From contig JAISUL010000105.1 of the NCBI GenBank assembly GCA_031272145.1, positions 1 to 46,698 on the forward strand: a stretch of 46,698 bases of DNA, written 5' to 3'. The stretch is from Synergistaceae bacterium. GTDB taxonomy: Bacteria > Synergistota > Synergistia > Synergistales > Aminobacteriaceae. The position numbers and the translations under genes are program-made. Every line of letters begins with the position of its first letter. Position 1 is the stretch's first letter. The notes under the pieces were generated by a model. It saw nothing but the letters and a program-made list of their open reading frames with translations. It ran no database searches and had not been told where the DNA came from. Shown piece after piece: positions 8,118 to 17,042 of the stretch.

Positions 8118-8314
8118 GTCGTCGGCTCTTGTACTACTACTTGTTCTGTTCGGGCGGTTTTGTTTGGGGCCGTGCTTGCGCGGCTTCGTGATTGCGGAGT
8201 TTCAGGCGTTTTTTCCGCGTTTCGGTGGTTTCGGCACGTTGGAGAAGCGGCTGTGCTTCGTGTGTTTTACGCCTCCATGCGGGGGCGTTGCAGCAACAAG
8301 CGGGAGGTGCCGTA
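8118..8314 (+). other. Intergenic spacer rpsP-khpA, no gene seen
   Basis: About 200 bases between two operon genes, longer than any other gap in this operon. Readable frames through it show no family similarity, and no clear hairpin followed by a T-run is seen. The only clear element is the khpA ribosome binding site GGGAGGTG near its end. Confidence 0.4.
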
Positions 8315-8557
8315 ATGGCAAACTATAAGGAGCTTGTCGAGTTCGTCGCGAAGCATCTAGTAACTCAGCCGGATGCAGTGAGCGTCGAAAGCGGCGAGGA
8401 CGAGAACGGTTTCAAAGTTCTGATCCGCGTTTCGCAGGAGGACATCGGGCGCATCATCGGGAAGCGCGGCGCTACGATCAACGCGATTCGTCTTCTGGCC
8501 AAGGCGGCGGCTGTCAAAGCCGGCGAAAAGGTGGATGTCGACATCGTCGAAGACTGA
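8315..8557 (+). CDS. khpA: KhpA RNA-binding KH-domain protein
   Basis: Small 80-residue KH protein, partner of KhpB (2270-3223), implicated in RNA binding and cell-division control in Gram-positive bacteria. The GxxG loop is visible in EDIGRIIGKRGATINAIR. The ATG at 8315 follows GGGAGGTG; the longer in-frame reading to 8192 has no support. Its end overlaps the rimM start by 23 bases. Confidence 0.95.
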   Translation: MANYKELVEFVAKHLVTQPDAVSVESGEDENGFKVLIRVSQEDIGRIIGKRGATINAIRLLAKAAAVKAGEKVDVDIVED

Positions 8558-9125
8558 CGGGTGTCCCGCCGCCGCGCATAACGACAGCGCGGCGGCGGAG
8601 ACAGCGACCGGAGGGGAGGCCGAACTCGTAGCCATCGGCTACGTGGCATCGGCCCACGGGGTGAAGGGCGCCGTAAAGGTAGTGCCCCTGACGGACTTCC
8701 CTGAACGTTTCAGGGGCATGGAGACGCTCAACTTGTACAAAAACGGGGCATTCATCCGCTCTCTTCGCGTTTTGCGCGTGAGGGACGCGGATGGATGCTT
8801 CATCATCGAGAGCGACGCGCTGGACAGAGACGAGGCCGAAAAACTGGCCGGCACGTCGATCTTGATAGATAAGAAGGAACGGGCTGCGCTGCCCGACGGC
8901 AGCTTCTGGATAGACGACCTGATCGGTCTGAACGTCGTCGAAACCGAAGGTGGCCTTGTCCTCGGAACCGTCGAGGACTTCGTCTCGGGAGCGGGACAAG
9001 AGCTTTACGCCGTGCGCGGGCGCGACGGACGGCTGCGCTATATACCAGCCGTTGCCGAGTTCGTCGATAAGATCGACCTCGCCGCCGGAGTGCTGTCGGT
9101 GAGGCTGATAGATGGCCTTTGGTGA
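8535..9125 (+). CDS. rimM: 16S rRNA processing protein RimM
   Basis: Ribosome maturation factor that binds S19 and helps 30S assembly. The 196-residue product has the N-terminal RimM barrel (VAIGYVASAHGVKGAVKVVPLTDFPERF) and a C-terminal PRC-barrel part (FWIDDLIGLNVVETEGGLVLGTVEDF, then YIPAVAEFVDKIDL). About 28 residues precede the conserved start of the fold. The ATG at 8535 lies inside khpA, behind a weak AAGGTGG site. The 3' end overlaps trmD by 14 bases. Confidence 0.94.
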   Translation: MSTSSKTDGCPAAAHNDSAAAETATGGEAELVAIGYVASAHGVKGAVKVVPLTDFPERFRGMETLNLYKNGAFIRSLRVLRVRDADGCFIIESDALDRDEAEKLAGTSILIDKKERAALPDGSFWIDDLIGLNVVETEGGLVLGTVEDFVSGAGQELYAVRGRDGRLRYIPAVAEFVDKIDLAAGVLSVRLIDGLW

Positions 9126-10254
9126 GAGCGAGGTGAGCGCTAGCAGTGTGATCCCATTGTCGCCGCGCTTTTCGGTCATAACGGCCCTGCCCGACATGTT
9201 CGCCGGCTTCCTCAAAACCGGCGTGGTCGGGAGGGCCGTTGAAACCGGGCTGGTGAGCGTCGATATAGTGAACCTGCATGACTTCGGCAGGGGACGCTAT
9301 CGTCAGGTGGACGACTACTCCTTCGGCTCAGGGGGAATGGTGCTCATGCCTGAGCCGCTGGATGAGGCGCTGGCTTCATGCGATGGAGACGCCTTCGTGG
9401 TCTACCCCTCGCCACAGGGAGCGCCGCTCACTCAGGACTTGGTGGAGTCGCTTTTTTCCCGCGCTTCCCGCGCTTCCCAAGCCTCCCGCATCGTGATAGT
9501 GTGCGGACGCTACGAGGGGGCCGACGAGCGCTTCATAGAGAGGCGGGGCGACCTGGAGGTTACCGTGGGGGACTGCGTGCTCACAGGCGGCGAGATACCG
9601 GCTATGGCGATAGTGGACGCGGTTGCGCGCCTCGTCCCCGGAGTAGTAGGCAAGACCTCCGCCGTGGAGGACGACTCGTTCTACCACGGGATGCTCGACC
9701 ACCCGCACTACACGCGCCCGGCAGACTGGGACGGCATCGGCGTTCCCCCGGTACTCCTCTCCGGGAACGCAGCGGAGATAAATGACTGGCGGCGCCGCGC
9801 GGCAGTCGCGCGAACCATCGCTCGGAGGCCCGACCTCCTAGCGCGCTGCGGAATCGGCGGCTACATGAAGTGCGGGCTCTACGCGATCGTGACGCCGGAG
9901 CGCGACACGCCGGAGCGAGTAGTGCGGGAGTGGATGCGCATCTGCTCCGAGTACGGGGTGGAGCGCTTGATAGCGATCGCGGGCGAAGACGGCGAGGACA
10001 GAGAACGATGGACGAAGGCCGGGACGAAGGTGTTTTCGCTTCTAACCCACGCCCTGCTCTGGATAGCGAGACGGGAAAAGACTGAGCCTCTGGTCTTCGA
10101 CGGACGCCTTCCCCGCCACTGGCCGGACATGAAGCGCACCGTGCTCGAACAGGAGAGGCCGGTGGCCTTCTGCTTCGCAGAGGACGAGGGCGTCCCGCTT
10201 CCTCTCGGCGCTAGGCTGGCCGTGGTTCTGGACCGCTTCTTGGGAACCAGATAA
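9112..10254 (+). CDS. trmD: tRNA (guanine-N1)-methyltransferase TrmD with C-terminal SPOUT-like domain
   Basis: Makes m1G37 in tRNA. The first ~245 residues are a complete TrmD: FSVITALPDMF, DDYSFGSGGMVLMPEPL, VCGRYEGADERF, the knot region GDCVLTGGEIPAMAIVDAVARLVPGV, and DHPHYTRPADWDG. From about residue 248 (MKCGLYAIVTPERDTPE) to 380 there is a second domain. It resembles the separate SPOUT-type RNA methyltransferase known beside trmD in Thermotoga (PF09936-like), ending RPVAFCFAEDEGVPLPLGA then RLAVVLDRFLG. The stretch that should form its SAM-binding knot looks shortened, so it may be non-catalytic. The first ATG is used; GTG at 9133 or 9148 could serve. A 9-bp tandem repeat (9456-9482) encodes SRASRASQAS. 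Confidence 0.94.
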   Translation: MAFGESEVSASSVIPLSPRFSVITALPDMFAGFLKTGVVGRAVETGLVSVDIVNLHDFGRGRYRQVDDYSFGSGGMVLMPEPLDEALASCDGDAFVVYPSPQGAPLTQDLVESLFSRASRASQASRIVIVCGRYEGADERFIERRGDLEVTVGDCVLTGGEIPAMAIVDAVARLVPGVVGKTSAVEDDSFYHGMLDHPHYTRPADWDGIGVPPVLLSGNAAEINDWRRRAAVARTIARRPDLLARCGIGGYMKCGLYAIVTPERDTPERVVREWMRICSEYGVERLIAIAGEDGEDRERWTKAGTKVFSLLTHALLWIARREKTEPLVFDGRLPRHWPDMKRTVLEQERPVAFCFAEDEGVPLPLGARLAVVLDRFLGTR

Positions 10255-10278
10255 AAAAATTTTCGGAGGTACTAAAAA

Positions 10279-10626
10279 GTGAACGCTTTGGACATGGTCG
10301 AGAAACGCTACACGCGGGATGGCCTGCCCTCCTTCCGGCCGGGCGACACCCTCAGGGTGCACGTGAAGGTCAAGGAGGGGGTCAGGGAGCGCATTCAGGT
10401 GTTCGAGGGAATCGTCATCGGCAGACAGCACGGCGGGCTGAACGAGACGTTCACGGTGCGCAAGATCTCAAGCGGCGTGGGGGTTGAACGCATCTTTCCG
10501 CTTCACTGCCCCTCGATAGACAAGATCGAGGTCAAGCGCCAGGGCAAGGTGCGCCGCGCAAAACTCTATTACCTGCGCGCGCTCAGCGGTAAGGCCGCGA
10601 GAATCAAGGAGCGCAGGGAGTTCTAA
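10279..10626 (+). CDS. rplS: 50S ribosomal protein L19
   Basis: Large-subunit ribosomal protein at the 30S-50S interface, 115 residues. Diagnostic stretches are [34 protein letters not shown] and [20 protein letters not shown]. The start is GTG at 10279 with CGGAGGT upstream. Last gene of the ffh operon, followed at once by a strong terminator. Confidence 0.97.
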   Translation: MNALDMVEKRYTRDGLPSFRPGDTLRVHVKVKEGVRERIQVFEGIVIGRQHGGLNETFTVRKISSGVGVERIFPLHCPSIDKIEVKRQGKVRRAKLYYLRALSGKAARIKERREF

Positions 10627-10651
10627 TATCTCTGGGCTCTACGGGCAAAGT

Positions 10652-10682
10652 AAAAACGCGGGGGAGACTCCCCGCGTTTTTT
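10652..10682. terminator. Bidirectional Rho-independent terminator
   Basis: A-run, then the stem ACGCGGGGGAG / CTCCCCGCGT with a very short loop, then TTTTTT. The A-run upstream makes it work on both strands, so it can end the rplS operon and the convergent acetyltransferase gene, which stops 16 bases away. Confidence 0.9.
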
Positions 10683-10697
10683 GGTTTTCAGTGCTGC

Positions 10698-11213
10698 CTA
10701 TACTCCGACTCTGTCGCTTCGGCGTTCCATGAGCAGTATGTCGCGCCACTGGCCGCCCTTGTCGCGTCCGAGCTTGTCCCTTCGCCCGACCGCGCGGAAG
10801 CCGCACTTCTGATGAAGGGCGATGCTGGCCGCGTTCCCAGTGAAGATGCCGGACTGAAGCGTCCAGACCCCGTCCTTCTCCGACGCCTCTATGAGCGCCC
10901 TGAGCATTGCCTCGCCGACGCCGCGCCTGCGGCTGCCGTCCGCGACGTAGACGCTGACCTCCGCCACGCCCCGGTACACGCTGCGCGAACTCACCTGCGA
11001 AAGGGCGGCCCAGCCGGACACGGCTCCGTCCACGACCGCCACCATCCTGCAGTTCTTGCGGTGGGCAGCGTCCCACGCCTCGAACGTCGGAACCTCGCTC
11101 TCGAACGTGGCCTTGCCCGTCAGCATGCCCTGTCGGTATATCTCAGCAACGGCGGGCCAGTCCGCAGCATCCATGGCGCGGATGCTCATGCCCTCGGTAT
11201 TTTGTTTTGACAC
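10698..11213 (-). CDS. GNAT N-acetyltransferase, phosphinothricin/methionine-sulfoximine type
   Basis: Acetyl-CoA-dependent N-acetyltransferase of 171 residues. It matches the Pat/MnaT subgroup: IRAMDAADWPAVAEIYRQGMLTGKATFE, then VYVADGSRRRGVGEAMLRALIE (the RRxGVG acetyl-CoA loop), GNAASIALHQKCGFRAVG and QWRDILLMER near the end. Members acetylate phosphinothricin, methionine sulfoximine or sulfone; the true substrate here is not known. It is a single gene converging on rplS with a shared terminator. The first ATG is used; a second at codon 9 (MSIRAM) is equally plausible. Confidence 0.9.
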   Translation of the reverse strand: MSKQNTEGMSIRAMDAADWPAVAEIYRQGMLTGKATFESEVPTFEAWDAAHRKNCRMVAVVDGAVSGWAALSQVSSRSVYRGVAEVSVYVADGSRRRGVGEAMLRALIEASEKDGVWTLQSGIFTGNAASIALHQKCGFRAVGRRDKLGRDKGGQWRDILLMERRSDRVGV

Positions 11214-11241
11214 AGTAGCCTAGCCCCCAAACACAAGAAGA

Positions 11242-11288
11242 CCGGCTCCGCTGCGGGCCAAAACATGAGCGGTCTCCACAGCGGGCCG
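11242..11288 (-). terminator. Possible terminator after rubrerythrin
   Basis: On the minus strand CCGGCCCGCTG and CAGCGGAGCCGG can pair with one bulge around a loop of about 24 bases, followed by TCTTCTTGTGTTT. It lies about 45 bases after the rubrerythrin stop. The loop is long and the T-run broken, so this is tentative. Confidence 0.35.
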
Positions 11289-11333
11289 GCTTGTCCGCGG
11301 CGGGAACGAAAGACCCCGTCCCCGCCTCCCAAC

Positions 11334-11876
11334 CTAGAAGTACCTGTTGAGCAGGCCCTCGAAGGCACAGCCGTGGCGAGCCTCGTCCTTGCACATCTCG
11401 TGAACCGTGTCGTGGATGGCGTCGTAGTTGAGCTCCTTGGCGCGCTTGGCGAGGGCAAGCTTGCCCGCCGTGGCGCCGTTCTCGGCCTCGACGCGAAGGG
11501 ACAGGTTCTTCTTCGTGTCCGCGTACACGACCTCGCCCAGAAGCTCCGCGAACTTGGCCGCGTGCTCGGCCTCCTCGAACGCGATCCTCTTGTAGGCCTC
11601 GCCTATCTCAGGGTAGCCCTCCCGATCCGCCTGACGGCTCATCGCGAGGTACATGCCGACCTCGGTGCACTCCCCCGTGAAGTTGGCGCGAAGCCCCTCC
11701 ACGACCTCCTTATCGACGTCCTTTGCAACGCCGATCCTGTGCTCGTCCGCCCACGTATGGGCACCGACCTTCTGCTCCGTGAACTTGGACGCAGGCGCGC
11801 CGCACTGCGGGCACTTCGCGGGCGGCTCATCGCCCTCGTAAACGTAACCGCAGATGGCGCAGACAAACTTTTTCAT
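11334..11876 (-). CDS. Reverse rubrerythrin (NADH peroxidase component)
   Basis: Non-haem iron peroxidase that detoxifies hydrogen peroxide in anaerobes. The 180-residue product has the rubredoxin module first ([10 protein letters not shown]...CPQCG, residues 6-26), then the four-helix diiron domain with EEAEH and DEARH as ExxH pairs. The rubredoxin-first order marks the reverse rubrerythrin class of clostridia and relatives. ATG start behind GGAGG. Monocistronic by spacing and divergent from the DUF362 gene. No clear PerR-type operator was seen in the upstream gap. Confidence 0.94.
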   Translation of the reverse strand: MKKFVCAICGYVYEGDEPPAKCPQCGAPASKFTEQKVGAHTWADEHRIGVAKDVDKEVVEGLRANFTGECTEVGMYLAMSRQADREGYPEIGEAYKRIAFEEAEHAAKFAELLGEVVYADTKKNLSLRVEAENGATAGKLALAKRAKELNYDAIHDTVHEMCKDEARHGCAFEGLLNRYF

Positions 11877-11988
11877 ACGTATTTACCTCCAAAGCAAAAT
11901 GAAAAAGCTCCATTTCGGATATGATTCTAGCATGGAAATTTTCAAGGCGATGGTGATTTTTACCTAAGACAAGGGAGGTATATACCGC

Positions 11989-12885
11989 ATGGAACGACGG
12001 GAGTTTCTGAAGAAGTCCCTCGCGCTCGGCATCGGGGCAGGGGCTTTGTTCCTTCCGAGGGGATTGGCGCGCGCCGCCGACCTGCCGGATCTGGTGGCGC
12101 TCAAGGGGCCTTCGCCGGCCGCCATGTTCGACCGGGGGATGAAGGCGCTGGGCGGCATGGAGCGCTTCGTGAGGCCAGGCCAGACCGTGGCCCTGAAGCC
12201 GAACATCTCGTGGGACGTCGACGCCCAGGGAGCGGCCAACACCCAGCCGGAGCTGGTCGCCCGCATAGTCGAGCACTGCCTGGCGGCCGGGGCCAAGCGC
12301 GTCTACGTCTTCGACCACTCGATCGAGTACTGGGAGAGCTCGCTCGACGCCAGCGGCATCGGCGCGGCGATAAAGGCGTCAGGCGGGCTCTACGCCCCGG
12401 CGGACGAGGCCGGGTACTACCAGAGGGTGGACATCAAGGGCTCGACGCTCGGCGCGGCCCAGGTCCACGAGACGCTCATGGAAAGCGACGTGTTCATAGA
12501 CGCGCCGGTGCTGAAGCACCACGGCGGCGCCGGCGTCAGCATAGCCATGAAGAACCTGATGGGCTGCGTGTGGGACCGCCGCGCCTACCACGCGCGCGGG
12601 CTACAGGCCTGCGTGGCGGACTTCCTCCGCGTGCGCCGCCCAGACCTCTGCGTGGTCGACGCCTACCGGGTCATAACGCGGCACGGGCCGAGGGGCGGCA
12701 GCCCAAACGACGTCGCCGAAATGAGGGCGCAGATAATCTCGCCCGACATCGTGGCAGCCGACACCGCCGCCACGAAGATGCTCGGACGCGACCCTGCCGG
12801 CGTGGAGCACATCACCCTGGCCGCGAAGGCCGGCTTCGGCGAGATGGACTTGGCAAAGCTCAAGATCGAGCGGATCGTGCTGTGA
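11989..12885 (+). CDS. DUF362 domain protein with Tat signal peptide
   Basis: A 298-residue protein with a twin-arginine signal (ERREFLKKSLALGIGAGALF, cleavage expected near residue 29, LARAA) and a DUF362 body (VALKPNISWD, TQPELVARIVEHCLAAGAKR, FIDAPVLKHHGGAGVSIAMKN, NLMGCVWDR). The biochemical role of DUF362 is unknown. Export through Tat suggests it folds, perhaps with a cofactor, before export. It heads a four-gene set with a polyferredoxin (4-base overlap), tatA and tatC, so the Tat genes may serve it. Start ATG with GGGAGG upstream. Confidence 0.92.
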   Translation: MERREFLKKSLALGIGAGALFLPRGLARAADLPDLVALKGPSPAAMFDRGMKALGGMERFVRPGQTVALKPNISWDVDAQGAANTQPELVARIVEHCLAAGAKRVYVFDHSIEYWESSLDASGIGAAIKASGGLYAPADEAGYYQRVDIKGSTLGAAQVHETLMESDVFIDAPVLKHHGGAGVSIAMKNLMGCVWDRRAYHARGLQACVADFLRVRRPDLCVVDAYRVITRHGPRGGSPNDVAEMRAQIISPDIVAADTAATKMLGRDPAGVEHITLAAKAGFGEMDLAKLKIERIVL

Positions 12886-14270
12886 AGGCCCTTCGAGCCC
12901 TGCGCCTCACAGCGGCGCTCTCAGTCCTGGCGCTCTTCGCTATGGCCTACGCGCGCCGTGCCCGGCTAGGCCCGCTCATGGCCGCGCAGTTCACCCCCGC
13001 CCTCCTGGCCGGCGGAGCAGCGCTAATAACCCTCCTGCTGGCCGTCGCCCTGCTCCTCGGCAGGTGGCACTGCTCCGTTATGTGCCCCTTCGGCACCCTT
13101 CAGGAGGCAGTGTGGCGGCTGTGCGGGGTTGTGACCACGCGCTGGCATGGCTACGTCCGCCCCTGGCGGGCCAGATACGCCGTGCCGGTCCTCGTCGGGC
13201 TGGGCTTCGCCGTCGGGACGCCGATCTTTTTTACCGACCCACTGGCGAACCTCGGCCTCGCAGTTGGCGTCCCCCTCTCCGGGGCATCGGCGTCCGACTA
13301 CGCCGCGCTCCTGACCGCCGCGGTCCTGATCACCGCGCTTCTCTGCGCCGCCCGAAGGGGCAGGCGCTTTTGTGATTGGTGCCCGGTCGGGGTGTTTCTT
13401 GGGGTTTGCGCGCACGCCGCGCCGTTTGGGATGAGGCTGGAGCATAATCGGTGCGTGTCGTGCGGGGCCTGCGAGAGGGCTTGCCCGATGAACTGCGTCG
13501 ACTCTAAGAACAAGCTTATTGACCGCGAGCGCTGCGTCCTCTGCCTGAACTGCGCCGCCGCCTGCCCGACCGGCGCCATAGCCTACCGCCGGCTGGACAG
13601 AGCGAACCGAGAACGAAGGGCGTTCTTCAAGTGGGCCGTCGGAGTAATATACCTCGGAGGCGGAGTATGGCGCTCGCTCCTCAGCCGGGACACTGTGCCC
13701 CCCGAGACGCGCACTATTGATCGGGTGCTGCCGCCTGGGGCGGTGGAGGAGAGGCTGTTCAACTCGCTTTGCTTGAGGTGCCGGGCATGCGCCGCTGCCT
13801 GCCCGCCGCGGGTAATAGGCTTTGGCTGGGGGCCGGAGCTCGACTACCGCCGCGGGTACTGCCAGTTCAACTGCACGGCCTGCACCCACGTCTGCCCGAC
13901 CCGCGCGCTGCGTCCCCTTGCGCCGGAGGAGAAGCGCAGGACTCGCATAGGCGTGTCGAAGCTCGACCGCCGGCACTGCATCGTCATCACCAACTCGCAG
14001 TCCTGCGGGGCCTGCGCCGAGGTCTGCCCGACCCACGCGCTTATAATGGAGCCGCTGGGAAGCACGTCTTTGACGGCGCCGGTGTTCGACGAGGAGTACT
14101 GCATCGGGTGCGGCGGGTGCTACAGCGTCTGCCCCGTCGTGGAGAAGGGCACGTTCGTTGTCAGAGGCGTGACGCCGCAGGGCCGAACGCCGGGCATACG
14201 CGGGATAAACGACTCCGAGCCCGACGCCGCGCCGGCGTCCTCGGCGTTCACGGACGAGTTTCCGTTTTGA
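12882..14270 (+). CDS. Membrane polyferredoxin, NapH/CcoG-like 4Fe-4S protein
   Basis: Likely moves electrons across or along the inner membrane. The 462-residue product has several N-terminal membrane helices carrying CSVMCPFG and later CDWCPVG, as in NapH/NosR-like proteins. Several CxxCxxCxxxCP ferredoxin motifs follow: CVSCGACERACP, CVLCLNCAAACP, CLRCRACAAACP, CTACTHVCP, CGACAEVCP and CIGCGGCYSVCP. The start is GTG at 12882, overlapping the DUF362 stop (GTGA), so the two are translationally coupled. The much longer open reading upstream to 12210 is shadow. The partner redox enzyme is not obvious; the DUF362 protein is the best candidate. Confidence 0.93.
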   Translation: MKALRALRLTAALSVLALFAMAYARRARLGPLMAAQFTPALLAGGAALITLLLAVALLLGRWHCSVMCPFGTLQEAVWRLCGVVTTRWHGYVRPWRARYAVPVLVGLGFAVGTPIFFTDPLANLGLAVGVPLSGASASDYAALLTAAVLITALLCAARRGRRFCDWCPVGVFLGVCAHAAPFGMRLEHNRCVSCGACERACPMNCVDSKNKLIDRERCVLCLNCAAACPTGAIAYRRLDRANRERRAFFKWAVGVIYLGGGVWRSLLSRDTVPPETRTIDRVLPPGAVEERLFNSLCLRCRACAAACPPRVIGFGWGPELDYRRGYCQFNCTACTHVCPTRALRPLAPEEKRRTRIGVSKLDRRHCIVITNSQSCGACAEVCPTHALIMEPLGSTSLTAPVFDEEYCIGCGGCYSVCPVVEKGTFVVRGVTPQGRTPGIRGINDSEPDAAPASSAFTDEFPF

Positions 14271-14307
14271 TTCATATGCCTTTCTTTATAGATGGAGGTG
14301 TTGGGAG

Positions 14308-14475
14308 ATGAACCTCGGCATGGGGGAGATAGTGCTTCTCATAGTTCTGGCTCTGGTTCTGTTCGGGGCCAAGCGGCTGCCTGAGGTGGGGCGCGCGGCG
14401 GGGAACGCCATCCGCGAGTTCAAGGCGGCGCTCGACGGCAAGAGCAATAATAAAGAAGACAAGGGGCCGAGCTGA
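14308..14475 (+). CDS. tatA: Sec-independent protein translocase TatA
   Basis: Pore-forming subunit of the twin-arginine translocase. The 55-residue product reads MNLGMGEIVLLIVLALVLFG, then AKRLPEVGRAAGNAIREFK: one membrane helix, the FGxxxLPEVGR hinge, an amphipathic helix and a short charged tail. ATG start with GGAGGTGTTGGGAG upstream. It lies between the polyferredoxin and tatC genes, whose start codon follows its stop directly. Confidence 0.95.
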   Translation: MNLGMGEIVLLIVLALVLFGAKRLPEVGRAAGNAIREFKAALDGKSNNKEDKGPS

Positions 14476-15182
14476 TTGGACGATGACTGGACGCCGCACC
14501 TGGAGGAGCTCAGGCGGCGGATCATAGTGGTCTTGATCGCGTTCTTCGCAGCGGCGGTGGCGGCGTTTTTCTTCTCGCCCCAAATAGCGGCGTTCCTGAC
14601 CGAGCCCTTGGCCGGGGTGCGGCTCTACACGTTCGCTCCGGCGGAGAAGTTCATGGCCTACCTGAGGCTGTCGGCCTGGACTGGAGTAGTGTTCGCCGCG
14701 CCGGTCTTCTGCGCCGAGACCGCGGTATTTTTGTGGCCCGGCCTAAAAGATCGGGAGTTCATGTTCGTTTCGGCGGCGCTGTTCGTCGTGCCGTCGCTGT
14801 TCCTGCTGGGCGCCGCCCTGTGCTGGCGCTTCCTTGCGCCGGTGGTCTTCCGTTTCTTCATGTCCTTCGGGGAGGGCGACAATATAGGCGCCATGTGGGG
14901 CTTCGACTCGTACCTCTCGCTGCTGTTCGGCCTGATGCTGGCGGCGGGCCTGCTGCTCCAGGCGCCGCTGCTCCTCCTGGCCCTGCTGCTGACCGGCGCA
15001 GTCTCGCACAACAGCGTCGCGCGCCTGCGCCCTCACATAGTGCTGGCGATATTCCTCCTAGCCGCCCTGCTGACCCCGCCGGACGTCATCTCGCAGGTGA
15101 TGCTCGGCGTTCCGTTATATTTGCTGTTCGAGGCGGCGCTGTTCATAGGAGGGCTCTTGCGTAAAGCCAACAAAGGCGACCC

Positions 15183-15186
<4 letters not shown>
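14476..15186 (+). CDS. tatC: Sec-independent protein translocase TatC
   Basis: Signal-recognising core of the Tat translocase. The 236-residue, six-helix protein shows the TatC N-terminus DWTPHLEELRRRIIVVLIAF, the FAPAEKFMAYLRLS region and the conserved ALLTPPDVISQVMLGVPLYLLFE. The start is TTG immediately after the tatA stop. Its TAG stop shares a CTAG with the stop of the convergent glycosyltransferase gene. No tatB is present, so this would be a TatAC system. Confidence 0.95.
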
Positions 15187-16233
<1,047 letters not shown>

Positions 16234-16249
16234 GGAGTTATCTTCCTTT

Positions 16250-16978
16250 CTATTCTTCGTCAGACGGCGGGGAGACCTGCAGAATCTGGCTGACGTAGTC
16301 GGCATCGCCCTTGGAGAAGCCGACGTCCTTGCAGTGGCTGAGCAGGTGCGCGATGGCCGACACGCCGGACGCAACGCGGGCTATGTCGCCGCTGAGCTCG
16401 TTCCGCACGGAGGTGATCTTGTTGTCGAGGTCGTCCCTCACGGAGGTGATCTCGTTTTGTACGTGGGCTATGTCGTTCGCCTTCAGCAGAGCAATGTCGC
16501 TGCCGAAGGCGCTCTGCACCGACTCGATGTCGCGGCCAAGGTCGCGCCGAAACGACTCGATGTCGCGGCCAAGGTCGTCCCTCACGGAGGTGATCTTGTT
16601 GTCGAGGTCGTTGTGCGACTTCTCGATGTCGTGGCCGAGGTCGCGCCGCACCGACTCGATGTCGCGGCCAAGGTCGTTCCGCACCGACGCAATGTCGCGG
16701 CCAAGGTCGCGCCGCACCGACTCGAGGTCTTTGTTCGACGACTCGATGTCGCGGCCGAGGTCGCTACGCGCCGACGTGATGTCGTGGCTGAAGTCGCTAC
16801 GCATCAAGGACATTTCGGCCTTCATGGCATCAAACTTTCGGTCCATAGCGTCGAACTTCCGATCCATGGCATGAAACTTATGGCTGAAGATCAGCCATAT
16901 GGCGCCGATCGTCACGACGGTCTGGGCGACCGGCATGCCAAACTGCTTGAGCAAATCTACTGCTTCTATAGCGTTCAT
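16250..16978 (-). CDS. Membrane-anchored coiled-coil protein with 11-residue repeats
   Basis: Unrecognised 242-residue protein. One membrane helix lies near the N-terminus (about residues 15-31, FGMPVAQTVVTIGAIWLIF). The tandem KFHAMDRKFDAMDRKFDAM follows, then a run of 11-residue units of the type RRDLGRDIESV (about residues 62-200), as expected for a long right-handed (hendecad) coiled coil. A short non-repetitive tail ends QILQVSPPSDEE. ATG at 16978 with GAGGAGG upstream; the longer reading to 17089 lacks a binding site. It precedes the phase-variable glycosyltransferase by 16 bases in the same direction and has its own predicted promoter. Function unknown; the DNA repeats could expand or shrink by recombination. 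Confidence 0.8.
   Translation of the reverse strand: MNAIEAVDLLKQFGMPVAQTVVTIGAIWLIFSHKFHAMDRKFDAMDRKFDAMKAEMSLMRSDFSHDITSARSDLGRDIESSNKDLESVRRDLGRDIASVRNDLGRDIESVRRDLGHDIEKSHNDLDNKITSVRDDLGRDIESFRRDLGRDIESVQSAFGSDIALLKANDIAHVQNEITSVRDDLDNKITSVRNELSGDIARVASGVSAIAHLLSHCKDVGFSKGDADYVSQILQVSPPSDEE
16510..16800. repeat. 33-bp degenerate tandem repeats in the coiled-coil gene
   Basis: Roughly nine consecutive units of 33 bases, each containing a version of GACTCGATGTCGCGGCCAAG on the plus strand and each encoding 11 residues. One unit (near 16720-16750) is longer. Boundaries are approximate. Confidence 0.8.
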
Positions 16979-16997
16979 CTTCCCAGCCTCCTCAAGG

Positions 16998-17039
16998 GGG
17001 GTCTCCAGACCCCGAAGTCCGTGTGCCGCTATTATACCA
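16998..17039 (-). promoter_or_regulatory. Promoter and leader hairpin of the coiled-coil gene
   Basis: On the minus strand TGGTATAAT (extended -10, TATAAT at 17031-17036) has no good -35 partner. Downstream in the transcript the perfect palindrome GGGGTCT-GG-AGACCCC (16998-17013) lies just before the ribosome binding site GGAGG. The same palindrome type recurs upstream of rnj at 42246-42277. Confidence 0.5.
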
Positions 17040-17042
17040 CGG

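Noticed and set aside
8118-8314. Possible SRP RNA gene near ffh
   Set aside because: No GGAA-tetraloop helix 8 core or symmetric stem could be made out in this spacer.
12210-12881. Long in-frame reading upstream of the polyferredoxin
   Set aside because: Arg/Gly-rich antiphase shadow of the DUF362 gene; the GTG at 12882 coupled to the DUF362 stop fits the family N-terminus.
16500-16800. CRISPR-like array
   Set aside because: Units are contiguous 33-bp coding repeats with no unique spacers.
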